Shown here: positions 5,471 to 6,395 of the stretch, piece by piece
How positions within the stretch are numbered: the first letter of the stretch is position 1
How the letters are laid out: every line of letters begins with the position of its first letter
NCBI GenBank assembly: GCA_009927245.1
Contig: RFNI01000233.1
Location: 1-6,395 of the forward strand
Source of the DNA: Actinomycetota bacterium
GTDB taxonomy: Bacteria > Actinomycetota > Actinomycetes > Actinomycetales > Microbacteriaceae
Length of the DNA stretch: 6,395 nucleotides
Reading direction: 5' to 3'
Program-made: the position numbers and the translations under genes
Notes under the pieces: generated by a model
Told to the model about the DNA's origin: nothing
The model's database searches: none
What the model saw: only the letters and a program-made list of their open reading frames with translations

Positions 5471-6395
5471 CTAATTAGAGCAGGTTGTTGTTGCTGCGTT
5501 AGTGCCCTGGGCCCAATCCGGAAGTGGAGTGATGGTTGGTGTTGGGGTGGCAGTTGGAGTTCTAGTTGGAGTGCTTGAAGGCTTAGGAGTTGCAGTCGGT
5601 GTTGGGGTTGGAGCAACTACTGCACCTGAGCCGGTGTTCTCCACCTTTCCAAGAACCATCGGTTCGTCAGCAGCGAGCAGATCAAAGAGCACCTGAGCTT
5701 TTTCATAATCAGGCATTACGCGACCCTGGTTAGGTGCCGGCAAACCTGAGACAACAGGTAACTGCAAGAAGGTGATCTTGTTCATTGGAATTGCCTTTAG
5801 CGCGTTAGCCACAGCAACCATTACACCTGGGTCTGAAAGTGTGTCACTGAGCTTCATGTTTCTAGCTGCAGTCTGAGCAAGTGAGTAAAGAGCAACAGGG
5901 TTGTTCAAGATGTCTTTGCTCTTTAGTTTTCTAACCAGTGAGGTTAGGTAAACCTGCTGGTTGCTAATTCTTGAAAGGTCTGAACCATCGCCAACACCGT
6001 GACGGGTTCTTAGGAACTGAAGTGCCTGAAGTCCCTGAAGCTTGTGAAGTCCTTTAGTTAGGTATGTGTTTGTGTATGGGTCGTTGATCTCTTCAGCAAC
6101 ACAAACCTCAACACCACCAACAGCGTTAGAGAGTTCGATAACTCCGTTGAAGTCAACCATTGCAAGGAATGGAATATCTAGTCCGGTTAGTTGTTCAACA
6201 GTCAGGAGTGTACAACCTGCACCACCGTTAGCGATGGTTGCGTTGATCTGACCAAGGCTCTGAGCGTAGTAACCAGGACCGCCAGTTGTGCTTGGACATG
6301 CAGGCCAAGGAACTAGAAGATCTCTTGGGAAGCTAAGACCAACAGCGCTCTTACGGTCTTCAGCGATGTGCAGAAGTATGATCACGTCTGCAAGG
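5471..6395 (-). CDS. LCP (LytR-CpsA-Psr) family cell-wall glycopolymer ligase, C-terminal part
   Basis: The gene runs off the right edge, so the N-terminal membrane anchor is not seen; the visible frame continues upstream as LADVIILLHIAEDR. LCP proteins transfer lipid-linked glycopolymers (arabinogalactan, teichoic acid or capsule) to peptidoglycan outside the membrane. Numbering from the codon at 6383-6385: SFPRD (18-22) carries the Arg/Asp active-site pair, TVEQLTGLDIPFLAMVDF (62-79) and NAVGGVEVC (87-95) are core blocks, and LRTRHG (125-130), SDLSRI (135-140) and QQ (143-144) supply the conserved arginines for pyrophosphate binding. A Pro/Thr-rich segment at 259-289 and a short tail ending CSN follow. 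Cysteines at 30, 58, 95 and 302 could form disulfides in the exported domain. The GTG at 6383-6385 is not the true start, because the conserved domain begins earlier. Confidence 0.93.
   Translation of the reverse strand, partial: LADVIILLHIAEDRKSAVGLSFPRDLLVPWPACPSTTGGPGYYAQSLGQINATIANGGAGCTLLTVEQLTGLDIPFLAMVDFNGVIELSNAVGGVEVCVAEEINDPYTNTYLTKGLHKLQGLQALQFLRTRHGVGDGSDLSRISNQQVYLTSLVRKLKSKDILNNPVALYSLAQTAARNMKLSDTLSDPGVMVAVANALKAIPMNKITFLQLPVVSGLPAPNQGRVMPDYEKAQVLFDLLAADEPMVLGKVENTGSGAVVAPTPTPTATPKPSSTPTRTPTATPTPTITPLPDWAQGTNAATTTCSN
5519..5611 (-). repeat. Pro/Thr-rich low-complexity tail of the LCP protein
   Basis: About 31 codons encode a run dominated by Pro-Thr and Thr-Pro with scattered Ala, Ser, Lys and Arg. 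On the plus strand it appears as irregular GTTGGAGT and GTTGGTGTTGGGG units. The unit length is not constant, so it is protein low complexity rather than a clean tandem repeat. Such segments usually extend through or attach to the wall and may be O-mannosylated in actinobacteria. Confidence 0.8.

Noticed and set aside
5519..5611. Repeated GTTGGAGT/GTTGGTG units as a CRISPR or iteron-like array
   Set aside because: The units are irregular, have no spacers of constant length and are explained by Pro-Thr codons.
5502..5696. Plus-strand frame rich in Gly and Val (GVGVAVGVLVG-like)
   Set aside because: This is the antisense of the Pro/Thr-rich LCP tail, not a membrane peptide.

Overview
The window looks like chromosomal DNA from a lower-GC actinobacterium; a freshwater Microbacteriaceae-type lineage is my best guess. 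The reasons are a tRNA gene with encoded CCA, an LCP cell-wall ligase with a Pro/Thr-rich tail, GTG starts, and actinobacterial-style Ig-like repeats built around YQWLRDG. The taxonomic placement is inference; no marker gene in the window fixes it.

Left edge (1-334): the 3' part of a class II tRNA, most likely tRNA-Ser (1-54), ends at a perfect 12-bp hairpin terminator (58-85 plus T-run). Between the terminator and the next gene lies the decayed 3' portion of an antibiotic biosynthesis monooxygenase (ABM) gene on the minus strand (about 318 to 106). It has lost its 5' third and carries an in-frame TAG, yet its reading frame is clear on both sides of that stop. The hairpin has T-runs on both strands and so would have ended both the tRNA and the ABM transcript.

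Plus-strand pair (335-3740): a LacI-family repressor is followed after 52 bp by a secreted CotH-kinase-fold protein of 765 residues with four C-terminal Ig-like repeats. The gap holds a strong ribosome binding site, an imperfect hairpin, a tandem 8-bp repeat and a possible promoter. The repressor may control the cotH-like gene, itself, or a distant sugar locus; the sequence does not decide.

Minus-strand run (6395 down to 3737): an LCP (LytR-CpsA-Psr) cell-wall polymer ligase cut by the window edge, then a complete iron-sulfur L-serine dehydratase 25 bp downstream, then a small VOC-fold protein 2 bp after that. The tight spacing suggests one transcript. It converges on the cotH-like gene, and the two stop codons share the palindrome CTAG, leaving no intergenic space and no visible terminator.

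I see no CRISPR array, insertion sequence or clear new defence or mobile system. The points most worth a second look are the hidden ABM pseudogene, which also exposes a false N-terminal extension of the repressor, the LacI/CotH-Ig pair with its structured leader, and the fully overlapped convergent gene ends.
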